A stretch of 41,987 bases of DNA from assembly GCA_031180665.1 (NCBI GenBank), contig JAPSLP010000040.1, positions 1-41,987 on the forward strand, written 5' to 3'. The translations under genes were made by a program, and so were the position numbers. Source of the stretch: Cupriavidus sp. GTDB lineage: Bacteria; Pseudomonadota; Gammaproteobacteria; Burkholderiales; Burkholderiaceae. The notes beneath the pieces were generated by a model. It worked only from the letters and a program-made list of their open reading frames with translations. It searched no databases and had not been told where the DNA came from. This document shows, piece by piece, positions 1 to 8,088 of the stretch (position 1 is the first letter of the stretch; every line of letters begins with the position of its first letter).

Positions 1-422
1 TCCATCTCGCGCTCGAACATCAGCGCTTCCTTCTTGCTCATGGTGTCCAGCGCGCCGGCTTCCTTGGCGGCTTCCATGTCCTTCAGGCGCTTGATCGAGG
101 TCTTGACCGTCTTGAAGTTGGTCAGCATGCCGCCGAGCCAGCGGGCGTCGACGTAGGGCATGCCGGCGCGGCCTGCTTCCTCGGCCAGGATCTCGCGCGA
201 CTGGCGCTTGGTGCCGACGAACAGGATGGTGCCGCGATTCGCTGCCAGCTGACGCACATACTTCAGCGCGTCCTGGAACATCGGCAGCGTCTTTTCCAGG
301 TTGATGATGTGGATCTTGTTGCGATGGCCGAAGATGAACGGGGCCATCTTGGGGTTCCAGAAGCGGGTCTGGTGGCCGAAGTGGCAACCGGCTTCCAGCA
401 TTTCACGCATGGTGACGGACAT
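1..422 (-). CDS. rpsB: 30S ribosomal protein S2 (partial, 5' part of the gene)
   Basis: Small-subunit ribosomal protein S2, which sits at the head-body junction of the 30S subunit with S1. About 140 N-terminal residues are visible; the rest lies beyond the window edge. The product begins MSVTMREMLEAGCHFGHQTR and contains the S2 signatures FWNPKMAPFIFG, NKIHIINLEKT, LFVGTKRQ and WLGGMLTNF. The start ATG (422-420) has a GGAG ribosome binding site six bases upstream. It is divergent from map, as commonly seen in Burkholderiales; tsf would be expected next, outside the window. Transcription likely starts near 609 from the promoter at 616-644, giving a leader of about 187 nt that could carry S2 autoregulation (inference). 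Confidence 0.98.
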   Translation of the reverse strand, partial: MSVTMREMLEAGCHFGHQTRFWNPKMAPFIFGHRNKIHIINLEKTLPMFQDALKYVRQLAANRGTILFVGTKRQSREILAEEAGRAGMPYVDARWLGGMLTNFKTVKTSIKRLKDMEAAKEAGALDTMSKKEALMFEREM

Positions 423-566
423 TGAATTCTCCAAAAGGGTTCGGTCTGAAGTCCGCCCCGACATTCCTGAACAGGAACACCCCGGATGAGCGGACTCGCG
501 ATTTCGCGGACGTGGCAAGCTGCCCCATCCCGCACCCGCCAGGACCGCCATCGCACCCCACGGAAA

Positions 567-580
567 TCCTAACGTTAGGA
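567..580. repeat. 14-bp perfect palindrome in the rpsB leader
   Basis: TCCTAACGTTAGGA reads the same on both strands and lies about 30-40 nt into the predicted rpsB transcript. It could be a protein-binding operator or a hairpin in the leader RNA. The rest of the 423-609 leader shows no other motif I recognise. Confidence 0.6.
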
Positions 581-615
581 ATCGGTGGAACCAGGCGAAG
601 CCAAGCGAGCCCGCG

Positions 616-644
616 ATTGTAGCAACATCCTGGCGGTCGCTCAA
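616..644 (-). promoter_or_regulatory. sigma70 promoter of rpsB
   Basis: On the minus strand there is a -35 box TTGAGC (644-639), a 17-bp spacer, and a -10 box TACAAT (621-616). The predicted start is near 609. Both hexamers match the consensus well and the spacing is ideal, so this is the most convincing promoter in the window. Confidence 0.8.
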
Positions 645-731
645 GCCCGCCCGAGCTTGCCGATCCGGGAGGCACCGTCGCGGTGCGGCGCCGGCTTCTC
701 GCCGCCGCGGGGTGCGGCGGGCCCCCGATGG

Positions 732-740
732 TGCGATAAT
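732..740 (+). promoter_or_regulatory. candidate extended -10 promoter of map
   Basis: TGCGATAAT is an extended -10 element (TG-N-GATAAT). No good -35 is present 17 bp upstream, which is usual for this promoter class. The predicted start is near 747, giving a leader of about 63 nt before the map ATG. Confidence 0.4.
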
Positions 741-809
741 CCCGGTTTGCCAATCCAGAACGGGCGCCAACCCCACTTGGCGCCCGTGACACTTTTTCCG
801 CGTCGCAGC

Positions 810-1628
810 ATGAGCATCCATTTGAAGACCGCCGAAGACATCGCGCAGATGCGCGTCGCCTGCCGGCTGGCCAGCGAAGTCCTCGACTACATCACACCGT
901 TCGTCAAGCCCGGCGTCACCACCGGCGAGCTCGACCGCCTGTGCCATGCCTATATGCGTGACGTACAAGGCACGGTGCCCGCGCCGCTGAACTATGCACC
1001 CCCGGGCTATCCGCCCTTCCCCGGCGCGATCTGCACTTCGGTCAACGACGTGATCTGCCACGGCATCCCTGGCGAGCGCGTGCTGAAGAACGGCGACGTG
1101 GTGAACCTCGACATCACGGTGATCACCAAGGAAGGCTATTACGGCGACACCAGCCGGATGTTCATCGTCGGCGAGGGCTCGATCCTGGCCAAGCGCCTGA
1201 CCCAGGTAACCTTCGAATGCATGTGGAAGGGCATCGCCCAGGTGCGCCCGGGCGCCAAGCTGGGCGACATCGGCCATGTGATCCAGCAGCATGCGGAAGC
1301 AGCCGGCTACAGCGTGGTGCGCGAATACTGCGGCCACGGCATCGGCAAGAACTTCCACGAGGATCCGCAGATCCTGCACTACGGCCGCCCCGGCACCGGC
1401 ATGGAGCTGCAGGCCGGCATGATCTTCACGATCGAACCGATGATCAACGCGGGCAAGCGCGACATCCGCACGATGCCCGACCAGTGGACCGTCAAGACGC
1501 GCGACCGCAGCCTGTCGGCGCAATGGGAGCACACCGTGCTGGTGACGGATACCGGCTACGAGGTGCTGACCGTCTCGGCCGGCACGCAGGCGCCGCCCGC
1601 CTTCATCACCGACACGCTCGCGGCCTGA
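810..1628 (+). CDS. map: methionine aminopeptidase, type I
   Basis: Removes the initiator methionine from nascent proteins after deformylation; cytosolic dinuclear-metal enzyme. The protein is 272 aa, close to the 264 aa of E. coli MetAP. All metal ligands can be placed: D101 (NLDITV), D113 (YGDTS), H176 (CGHGIG), E209 (TIEP) and E240 (QWEHT), with the substrate-side histidine H84 in VICHGIPG. The frame is open further upstream, but the conserved protein begins MSIHLKTAEDI. No strong Shine-Dalgarno precedes that ATG. It is followed by a terminator-like hairpin at 1632-1656 and then glnD. Its cellular partner deformylase is also in this window (6796-7332). Confidence 0.97.
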   Translation: MSIHLKTAEDIAQMRVACRLASEVLDYITPFVKPGVTTGELDRLCHAYMRDVQGTVPAPLNYAPPGYPPFPGAICTSVNDVICHGIPGERVLKNGDVVNLDITVITKEGYYGDTSRMFIVGEGSILAKRLTQVTFECMWKGIAQVRPGAKLGDIGHVIQQHAEAAGYSVVREYCGHGIGKNFHEDPQILHYGRPGTGMELQAGMIFTIEPMINAGKRDIRTMPDQWTVKTRDRSLSAQWEHTVLVTDTGYEVLTVSAGTQAPPAFITDTLAA

Positions 1629-1631
1629 TTG

Positions 1632-1656
1632 CAGGGGGCGCCGGGAGGCGCCCCTG
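1632..1656 (+). terminator. probable intrinsic terminator after map
   Basis: GGGGCGCC (1635-1642), a GGGA loop and GGCGCCCC (1647-1654) form an 8-bp GC stem that extends by two more pairs around a one-base bulge. It lies 3 bases past the map stop and is followed by TGTCGTTT, a weak U-rich tail. Confidence 0.5.
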
Positions 1657-1740
1657 TCGTTTGGGCCGCGCCGATCCCGCCCGTTCGCCGACATACGCCG
1701 CCCCGCTCTCCGCCCTGCCCCTCGCCGCCCTCCTTCACCC

Positions 1741-4350
1741 ATGTCGACCCAACCCGTTCCAGCCATGGATTCCTCCCCGGAACTGCTGCTCGCCACGCGC
1801 GTGCGCGACCGGCTCAAGGCCGACAAGCAGGCGCTGTTCGACGCCTTCACCGGCGGCGGCCAGGTCGGCACGCTGCTGACGCGCCTTCGCCATGCGGTCG
1901 ACCAGGCGCTGGTCGAATGCTGGCGCGGCCTCGGGCTGCCGGCCGGGATGGCGCTGGTGGCGGTGGGCGGCTACGGCCGCGGCGAGCTGTTCCCGCATTC
2001 GGACGTCGACGTGCTGCTGCTGTTGCCGGCCGAGCCGGATCCGGATACGGTCGGCCGCATGGAGAAGTTCATCGGCCTGTGCTGGGACCTGGGGCTGGAG
2101 ATCGGCTCCTCGGTACGCACGGTGCAGGACTGCCTGCGCGAGGCACGCCAGGACGTGACCATCCGCACCGCGCTGCTGGAAGCCCGCCTGGTGACGGGCA
2201 ACCGCGAGTTGTTCGCCGACCTGCAGGCGCGCTATCGCGCCGAGCTCGACCCGCGCGCCTTCTTCCAGGCCAAGCTGCTGGAACTGCGCCAGCGCCACGC
2301 CAAGTACCAGGACACGCCCTACGCGCTCGAGCCGAACTGCAAGGAAAGCCCGGGTGGCCTGCGCGACCTGCAGGTGATCCTGTGGATGACGCAGGCGGCG
2401 GGCTACGGCGACAGCTGGAAGGAGCTGCGCGACAAGGGGCTGCTGACCGAGCGCGAGGCGCAGGAGCTGACGCGCAACGAGCGTCTGCTCAAGACCATCC
2501 GCGCGCGCCTGCATCTGCTTGCCGGGCGCCGCCAGGACGTGCTGGTGTTCGACCTGCAGACCGCGCTGGCGGAGGCCTTCGGCTATCGGCAGAACGCCAA
2601 CAAGCGCGCCAGCGAGCAGCTGATGCGCCGCTACTACTGGGCCGCCAAGGCGGTGACCCAGCTCAACAGCGTGCTGCTGCTCAATATCGAGGCGATGCTG
2701 TTCCCCAGCGAGTCCAAGGTCACGCGCGTGCTCAACGAGCGCTTCGTCGAGCGCCAGGGCATGCTGGAAATCACCAGCGACGACCTGTACGAACGCAATC
2801 CGCACGCGATCCTCGAAACGTTCCTGCTGTACGAGCGCACGCCCGGCGTCAAGGGCTTGTCGCCGCGCACGCTGCGCGGCCTCTACAACGCGCGCACGGT
2901 GATGGACGCGCGCTGGCGCAACGATCCGGTCAACCGCCAGCAGTTCCTGGCGATCATCCAGGAGCCGCAAGGCATCACGCACGCCTTGCGGCTGATGAAC
3001 CAGACCAGCGTGCTCGGCCGCTACCTGATCAACTTCCGGCGCATCGTCGGCCAGATGCAGCACGACCTGTTCCACGTCTACACCGTGGACCAGCACATCC
3101 TGATGGTCGTGCGCAACATGCGGCGGTTCGCCATCGTCGAACACACCCACGAGTTCCCGTTCTGCAGCCAGCTGATGGCGAACTTCGACAAGCCGTGGGT
3201 GCTGTGGCTGGCCGCGCTGTTCCACGATATCGCCAAGGGCCGCGGCGGCGACCACTCCAAGCTGGGCACCGCCGACGCGTGCCGCTTCTGCCGCCAGCAC
3301 GGCATCCCGCGCGAGGACGCCGACCTGATCGCCTGGCTGGTCGAGCATCACCTGACCATGAGCCATGTCGCGCAGAAGCAGGACATGACCGATCCGGAGG
3401 TGGTCCATGCCTTCGCCCGCGTGGTCGGCAACGAGCGCTATCTGACCGCGCTGTATCTGCTGACCGTGGCCGATATCCGCGGCACCAGCCCCAAGGTGTG
3501 GAATGCGTGGAAGGGCAAGCTGCTCGAGGATCTGTACCGGATCACGCTGCGGGTGCTGGGCGGCGCGCGCGTCGATCCCCATTCGCTGTGGGCGCAGCGG
3601 CGCGAGGAAACCATCGCCGCGTTGCGGCTGCAGGCCTTCGATCCGGCTCGCGCCGAAGCGCTGTGGGAACGGCTCGACGTGGCCTTCTTCCTGCGCCACG
3701 ACGCGCGCGACATCGCTTGGCTGAGCCGGCATCTGGCCCACCGCGTCGACAGCGAGCAGCCGGTGGTCAAGGCGCGCGTGTCGCCGGCCGGCGAGGGGCT
3801 GCAGGTCGCGGTCTACGCCAAGGACCAGCCCGACCTGTTCGCGCGAATCTGCGGCTACTTCGAGCGCAAGGGCTTCTCGATCCAGGAGGCGAAGATCCAC
3901 ACCACGCGGCATGGCTACGCGCTGGACACCTTCCAGGTGTTCGATCCCGGCGTCGTCGGCGGCGGGCGCGAAACGTACCGCGACATCATCGCGCTGGTCG
4001 AGCACGAGCTGTGCGAGCGGCTGACGCATCAGGTGCCGCTGCCCGAGCCGTCGCAGGGCCGGCTGTCGCGCCAGTCGCGCAGCTTCCCGATCAAGCCGCG
4101 CGTCGATCTGCGGCCCGACGAGCGCGGCCAGTACTTCCTTCTGGAGCTATCGGCCAACGACCGCACCGGCCTGCTGTACGCGATCGCCCGCGTGCTGGGC
4201 CGCCACCATATCTCCGTGCATACCGCACGCATCAACACGCTGGGCGAACGGGTCGAGGACATGTTCCTGGTCGACGGCAGCCGCCTTGCCGCCGACAACC
4301 GGCTCGAAATCCAGCTTGAACAGGACCTGCTCGCGGCGCTCGAAATCTGA
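1741..4350 (+). CDS. glnD: [protein-PII] uridylyltransferase / uridylyl-removing enzyme
   Basis: Bifunctional nitrogen sensor: it uridylylates PII proteins when glutamine is low and removes UMP when glutamine is high. The 869 residues show the usual order. The nucleotidyltransferase domain has GGYGRGELFPHSDVD (G76-G77, D88 and D90 as metal-binding Asp). A central GlnD PII-uridylyltransferase helical region follows. The HD hydrolase domain has LFHDIAKGRGGDH (H495-D496), and two C-terminal ACT domains lie at about 686-760 and 798-869. Length matches the family (E. coli 890 aa). An alternative start MDSSPELL at 1765 is possible. It ends 20 bp before the rluB-type gene, so the two are probably co-transcribed. 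Confidence 0.97.
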   Translation: MSTQPVPAMDSSPELLLATRVRDRLKADKQALFDAFTGGGQVGTLLTRLRHAVDQALVECWRGLGLPAGMALVAVGGYGRGELFPHSDVDVLLLLPAEPDPDTVGRMEKFIGLCWDLGLEIGSSVRTVQDCLREARQDVTIRTALLEARLVTGNRELFADLQARYRAELDPRAFFQAKLLELRQRHAKYQDTPYALEPNCKESPGGLRDLQVILWMTQAAGYGDSWKELRDKGLLTEREAQELTRNERLLKTIRARLHLLAGRRQDVLVFDLQTALAEAFGYRQNANKRASEQLMRRYYWAAKAVTQLNSVLLLNIEAMLFPSESKVTRVLNERFVERQGMLEITSDDLYERNPHAILETFLLYERTPGVKGLSPRTLRGLYNARTVMDARWRNDPVNRQQFLAIIQEPQGITHALRLMNQTSVLGRYLINFRRIVGQMQHDLFHVYTVDQHILMVVRNMRRFAIVEHTHEFPFCSQLMANFDKPWVLWLAALFHDIAKGRGGDHSKLGTADACRFCRQHGIPREDADLIAWLVEHHLTMSHVAQKQDMTDPEVVHAFARVVGNERYLTALYLLTVADIRGTSPKVWNAWKGKLLEDLYRITLRVLGGARVDPHSLWAQRREETIAALRLQAFDPARAEALWERLDVAFFLRHDARDIAWLSRHLAHRVDSEQPVVKARVSPAGEGLQVAVYAKDQPDLFARICGYFERKGFSIQEAKIHTTRHGYALDTFQVFDPGVVGGGRETYRDIIALVEHELCERLTHQVPLPEPSQGRLSRQSRSFPIKPRVDLRPDERGQYFLLELSANDRTGLLYAIARVLGRHHISVHTARINTLGERVEDMFLVDGSRLAADNRLEIQLEQDLLAALEI

Positions 4351-4370
4351 GCCGCGACACCATTGAAACC

Positions 4371-6107
4371 ATGAGCGATCAACCCTCCCCCAAGCGCAAG
4401 ACCTTGGGACTGAAATCCGCCGCTGCGAGCGCGGCTGCCGGCGCGGCGCGCAAGAGCGGCGCCAATCGGCCGGTGCGCGTGTCGGATTTGAACCGGCGCC
4501 GCGTGCAGACCGTGGCCGAAGGCGTGCGGGCGGCGCAGCAACGCGCGGACGCCAGCGGCAAGCCGCGCAAGACCGGCGGCGCCCGGCCCGCGCCGGATGC
4601 GCGCACGGCGCGCCGTCCGGGCGGCGAAGAGCGCGGTCCGCGCCGTTTCGGCGACGACGAGCGCGGTCCGCGCCGATTCGGCGACGATGAGCGGGCACCC
4701 CGCCGTACCGGCGGCGATGAGCGGGGCCCTCGCCGCTTCGGCACTGAGGAGCGGCCACCGCGCCGTTTCGGCACTGACGAGCGGCCGCCGCGTCGTACCG
4801 GTGGCGATGAGCGGGGTCCGCGCCGTTTCGGCACTGAGGAGCGGCCACCGCGCGGGCTCGGCGCCGACGAGCGGCCGCCGCGTCGTACCGGTGGCGATGA
4901 GCGCCCACGCCGCTTCGGCGGCGACGAACCGCGCGAACGGCAGGCCCGCTCGGGCCAGCCCAGCGAACGCCGGGAACGGGCCGAGCGCGGCGACCGCCCC
5001 ACCACCGGCGCGCGCCGGGAGTATGGGAGCGATCGCGGCGCACGCCCGGCACGCGGCGAACGCAGCGAATACGCGCCACGCCGCACCACCGCGCCGCGCA
5101 CTGCCGAAGCCGACTCCCCCGAGCGCCCGGCCCGTCCGCGCCGTCCACAAGGCGAAGCCGGTGAAGTACGCCCGGCCCGCTCCGGCTTCGGTGCCGGCAC
5201 CGGCCGCGCGCCGAAGCCGGGCAACGCACGCTCGCGCGACAACGTGCCGCCCGCCGCCCAGACACACCATGCGCTGCGCAGCCCCGCCCGCCCACCGTCG
5301 AGCACCCACGCCGCCGGCGCGGTGCACGGCGACGATGGGCTCGTGCGCTTGTCCAAGCGGATGTCCGAACTGGGCCTGTGCTCGCGCCGCGAGGCCGACG
5401 AATGGATTCCGCGCGGCTGGGTGCTGGTGGACGGCAAGCCGGTGACCGAACTGGGCACGCGCATCCGTCCGGACGCGACGATCGAGATCCAGCAGGCCGC
5501 GCGATCGGAGCAAGGCGAGCGCGTAACGGTGCTGCTGCACAAGCCGGTCGGCTACGTGTCCGGCCAGGCCGAGGAAGGCTACCAGCCGGCGGCAACGCTG
5601 TTTACCGCCGAGAACCAGTGGGAAAACGATCCGACCCGCAAGCGCTACGCGCCTTGGCAGCACAAGGGCCTGGCCCCCGCGGGACGGCTCGACATCGATT
5701 CGACCGGCCTGCTGGTGCTGACGCAGGACGGCCGCATCGCCAAGCAACTGATTGGCGAGGACTCGAACATCGAGAAGGAGTACCTGGTGCGCGTGGTCTG
5801 GGAGGATGCGCCCGATGGTCCCGTCGAGCGCAATATCTCGGCCGTGTTCCCCGCCGAGCGCCTCGACAAGCTGCGCCACGGCCTGTCGCTCGACGGCGAG
5901 CCGCTCAAGCCGGCCAAGGTCAGCTGGCAGAACGAGGAGCAGTTGCGCTTCGTGCTGCGCGAAGGCAAGAAACGGCAGATCCGCCGGATGTGCGAGCAGG
6001 TCGGCCTGAGGGTGGTCGGACTGAAGCGCGTCCGCATGGGCCGCATCGTGCTGGGCGACCTGCCGGTGGGCCAGTGGCGCTTCCTGGGGCCGTTCGAAAA
6101 GTTCTGA
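4371..6107 (+). CDS. rluB: 23S rRNA pseudouridine synthase, RluB family, with long disordered N-terminus
   Basis: Predicted to isomerise a uridine of 23S rRNA (U2605 in E. coli for RluB). The C-terminal half is standard: an S4 RNA-binding domain at about 326-360 (RLSKRMSELGLCSRREADEW), then the synthase domain with the catalytic motif GRLDIDSTGLLVLT (D441) and the RxIRRM-type end (KKRQIRRMCE). The 578-aa total is about twice the E. coli length. The first ~325 residues are low complexity, rich in R, G, D, E and P, with repeated DERGPRRFG and DERPPRRTG units encoded at about 4618-4920. This tail is probably disordered and RNA-binding (inference). RluB versus RluE/F assignment rests on similarity only. 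The Shine-Dalgarno is weak; it follows glnD by 20 bp. Confidence 0.9.
   Translation: MSDQPSPKRKTLGLKSAAASAAAGAARKSGANRPVRVSDLNRRRVQTVAEGVRAAQQRADASGKPRKTGGARPAPDARTARRPGGEERGPRRFGDDERGPRRFGDDERAPRRTGGDERGPRRFGTEERPPRRFGTDERPPRRTGGDERGPRRFGTEERPPRGLGADERPPRRTGGDERPRRFGGDEPRERQARSGQPSERRERAERGDRPTTGARREYGSDRGARPARGERSEYAPRRTTAPRTAEADSPERPARPRRPQGEAGEVRPARSGFGAGTGRAPKPGNARSRDNVPPAAQTHHALRSPARPPSSTHAAGAVHGDDGLVRLSKRMSELGLCSRREADEWIPRGWVLVDGKPVTELGTRIRPDATIEIQQAARSEQGERVTVLLHKPVGYVSGQAEEGYQPAATLFTAENQWENDPTRKRYAPWQHKGLAPAGRLDIDSTGLLVLTQDGRIAKQLIGEDSNIEKEYLVRVVWEDAPDGPVERNISAVFPAERLDKLRHGLSLDGEPLKPAKVSWQNEEQLRFVLREGKKRQIRRMCEQVGLRVVGLKRVRMGRIVLGDLPVGQWRFLGPFEKF
4618..4920 (+). repeat. imperfect in-frame repeats encoding DER(G/P)PRRFG-type units
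   Basis: Multiple degenerate copies of a unit of about 24 bases (GACGAGCGSSSNCCGCGCCGT-like) alternate RRFG and RRTG endings. Some larger blocks are almost identical: GTCGTACCGGTGGCGATGAG occurs twice (4792-4811 and 4882-4901). The pattern suggests expansion and contraction by slippage or recombination without frame loss. Confidence 0.8.
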
Positions 6108-6118
6108 GTGAGTTGATG

Positions 6119-6139
6119 GCGGCGCGCGAGGCGCGCCGC
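6119..6139. terminator. hairpin between convergent rluB and the 154-aa gene
   Basis: GCGGCGCGC (6119-6127), loop GAG, GCGCGCCGC (6131-6139): a perfect 9-bp stem 11 bases after the rluB stop. There is no clear T-run, so it may act as a bidirectional terminator or only block 3' decay. Confidence 0.45.
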
Positions 6140-6193
6140 TCTGACGCGTACGAAGCTACTGCGCAACGCGGACACCTTCCGGTTCGCGCCCGG

Positions 6194-6658
6194 TCATGCA
6201 ACAGCGGCCGGCGCGGTCGTGCTTCCACGGTCGATGCCGATATTGCGCAAGGCGGCATGCCACTCGTCGCTTACCATTGGGCGCAGTAACAGGTGAGTCG
6301 CGGGCAGTCCGAACAGCAAATGGCACACCCACGCGATGGGGCCATGGTCCCGCAGCGGCAACGGATTCCAGCTCACCGCCAGCAAGACGTCCCCGGGATG
6401 TGCCTTGGCGTCATTGACATCGACGTTGGCATGGCCGAACGCTAGGCGGGACAACGTTAGGCCAATGCTCCCAACCCTCGATGCCAGTGCGGATGGTGCC
6501 CGATATCCGACCCGGAATGTGGCACCACGCCATTGCAGTTCGCCGGAATAGGACTGGCCTGGCCCCACAGTTTTGGCACTGGCCGCCGCGCCTTGCAGCA
6601 ACCCGCGCACGTCGCTCCATGTTTGCGCGACGCCCAAATCGACGGAATGGCAATTCAT
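6194..6658 (-). CDS. hypothetical protein, 154 aa
   Basis: I do not recognise this family. The start ATG (6658-6656, MNCHSVDLGVAQTWSDVRG) is chosen because AGGAG lies eight bases upstream; the frame is open further upstream but runs under def. The protein looks soluble and mixed alpha/beta, with a hydrophobic stretch near residues 110-128 (IAWVCHLLFGLPATHLLL). No signal peptide is evident. By eye its DNA is less GC-rich and its codon use less biased than the neighbours, so recent acquisition or weak selection is possible. It lies 137 bp downstream of def on the same strand and converges with rluB. Confidence 0.65.
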   Translation of the reverse strand: MNCHSVDLGVAQTWSDVRGLLQGAAASAKTVGPGQSYSGELQWRGATFRVGYRAPSALASRVGSIGLTLSRLAFGHANVDVNDAKAHPGDVLLAVSWNPLPLRDHGPIAWVCHLLFGLPATHLLLRPMVSDEWHAALRNIGIDRGSTTAPAAVA

Positions 6659-6795
6659 GCCCTCTCTCCTGATGGTCCAAACGAAACGCAGCTTTCCGCT
6701 GCGAAACGAGGACCATAGTGAGAGCAAGCTGTGGCGTCTTTCGGTATCTGGCGTCAAAAGTAGGCGCCGGACAGCCCGCCACGGCAGCGGCGCGT

Positions 6796-7332
6796 TCAGT
6801 CGTCGCCGGCTGCGGCCGGGAGATCGGGAAACAGCACCTCGGTAAAACCGAACTTGCTGAAGTCGTTCACCCGCATCGGGTAAAGAATGCCGCGCAGATG
6901 GTCGCACTCGTGCTGCACCACGCGCGCATGGAAGCCCTCGGCGACGCGCTCGATGCGCTGCCCCATCAGGTCGAAGCCGGTATAGCGCAGGCTGGTATGG
7001 CGCGGCACCATGCCGCGCAGCCCGGGCACCGACAGGCACCCTTCCCAGCCGTCCTCCATCTCGTCGGACAGCGGCGTCAGCTCCGGATTGATCAGCACCG
7101 TCTTGGGCACCTGCGGCGCGTCCGGATAGCGCGGATTGCGTTCGAAACCGAAGATCACCACCTGCAGGTCGACGCCGATCTGCGGCGCCGCCAGGCCCGC
7201 GCCATTGGCGTGGTCCATGGTGTCGAACATGTCCTCGATCAGCGTGCGAAGTTCGGGGGTATTGAAGCGCTGGACGGGACGCGCCACCTGCAGCAGCCGG
7301 GGGTCGCCCATTTTCAGAATGTCGCGAATCAT
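6796..7332 (-). CDS. def: peptide deformylase
   Basis: Removes the formyl group from the N-terminal fMet of nascent chains, the step before methionine aminopeptidase. The 178 aa contain all three family motifs: GAGLAAPQIG, EGCLSVPG and HECDH with the metal ligands Cys and two His plus the catalytic Glu. The start MIRDILKMGDPRLL is preceded by GAGGA. This copy is not next to fmt; Burkholderiales often carry a second def linked to fmt, so this is probably the paralogue (inference). A TATAAT promoter and two leader hairpins lie upstream (7352-7411). Confidence 0.96.
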   Translation of the reverse strand: MIRDILKMGDPRLLQVARPVQRFNTPELRTLIEDMFDTMDHANGAGLAAPQIGVDLQVVIFGFERNPRYPDAPQVPKTVLINPELTPLSDEMEDGWEGCLSVPGLRGMVPRHTSLRYTGFDLMGQRIERVAEGFHARVVQHECDHLRGILYPMRVNDFSKFGFTEVLFPDLPAAAGDD

Positions 7333-7351
7333 TGCTTGTCCTCTGCTCGGC

Positions 7352-7394
7352 CAGCCGGCGTCATACCGGCTGCCGGATGCGGCGGTTTCCGCCG
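7352..7394 (-). promoter_or_regulatory. two hairpins in the def leader
   Basis: The predicted 67-nt leader is mostly structured. One hairpin has GGCGG/CCGCC arms at 7381-7393 with a 3-base loop, extendable by one pair. A second has 7-bp arms CAGCCGG (7352-7358) and CCGGCTG (7366-7372). The ribosome binding site follows unpaired. No known riboswitch fold is recognised. Confidence 0.5.
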
Positions 7395-7405
7395 AAATTC
7401 CGTCG

Positions 7406-7411
7406 ATTATA
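7406..7411 (-). promoter_or_regulatory. -10 box of the def promoter
   Basis: A perfect TATAAT on the minus strand, 74 bp upstream of the def ATG, with a weak -35 (CTGCCT) at 17-bp spacing. The predicted transcript begins near 7399. Confidence 0.55.
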
Positions 7412-7463
7412 GCCAGCGCTTCTGCGGCAGGCAGGCGAGGACAACCGGGTCGGAATCCGCGCT

Positions 7464-7931
7464 TCACGCCGCGAAGATCTTTTCCACGTCGACGTCGATC
7501 GACCGCAGGCGCTCGAGCGGCACATGGGGCGCCAGATAGCGCAGCATCGCCTGCGCGCGCGATTCCAGCGTCGGGCAGCCGAATGTCCACTGCTTGTCGC
7601 CGTCCCACATGTCGAGCAGCGGCGAAAACAGGTTCGCGACGGCCTGCCGGATGCGGTCCAGCGACGATGCCTGCGACGGCGCGGACGAGACCCGGCACAC
7701 GAGACGTCCTGCAGGCCGCTCGACGCTGCGCGTGCGGACCTTGAGGCGGCGCAGGATGCCGGTGTCCGTATCGGCGATATACGCGAGCTGGAAATACTGG
7801 CCGCGGAACACGAAGGCTTGCTCATGCCGCTGTGCCGGCTGTTGCTGGAAGCCTTCGCGCAAGCGCTCGAGCTTGACGCGGACGGCAACCCAGTCCAGGC
7901 ATTGCGCCTGGTTTGCTGCGATCGAGCCCAT
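7464..7931 (-). CDS. hypothetical protein, 155 aa
   Basis: Family not recognised. The start ATG (7931-7929, MGSIAANQAQCLDWVAVRVK) has AAGGGG six bases upstream, better than upstream options. The product is hydrophilic and lacks membrane segments. It is rich in Gln and Arg in the first half (FQQQPAQRHEQAFVFRGQYFQ), with a region WDGDKQWTFGCPTLESRAQ near residue 110 and an acidic tail (SIDVDVEKIFAA). It sits between ligA and def on the same strand, 157 bp after ligA. Function cannot be inferred from context. Confidence 0.65.
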   Translation of the reverse strand: MGSIAANQAQCLDWVAVRVKLERLREGFQQQPAQRHEQAFVFRGQYFQLAYIADTDTGILRRLKVRTRSVERPAGRLVCRVSSAPSQASSLDRIRQAVANLFSPLLDMWDGDKQWTFGCPTLESRAQAMLRYLAPHVPLERLRSIDVDVEKIFAA

Positions 7932-8088
7932 GGGAACCCCTTGTCGTGTGGAACACGTGGTGGAAGAACCCCGGGAGGTTAGTCGCGCGGCAGAGGCCGG
8001 TTCTTTCGGATTCGGCCCTGCCCCTTTACTTCGGCGACCCGCGATCGCCTGTCTCACTGCACGACGCCGCGGCTCGCGGCCTGCCCTG

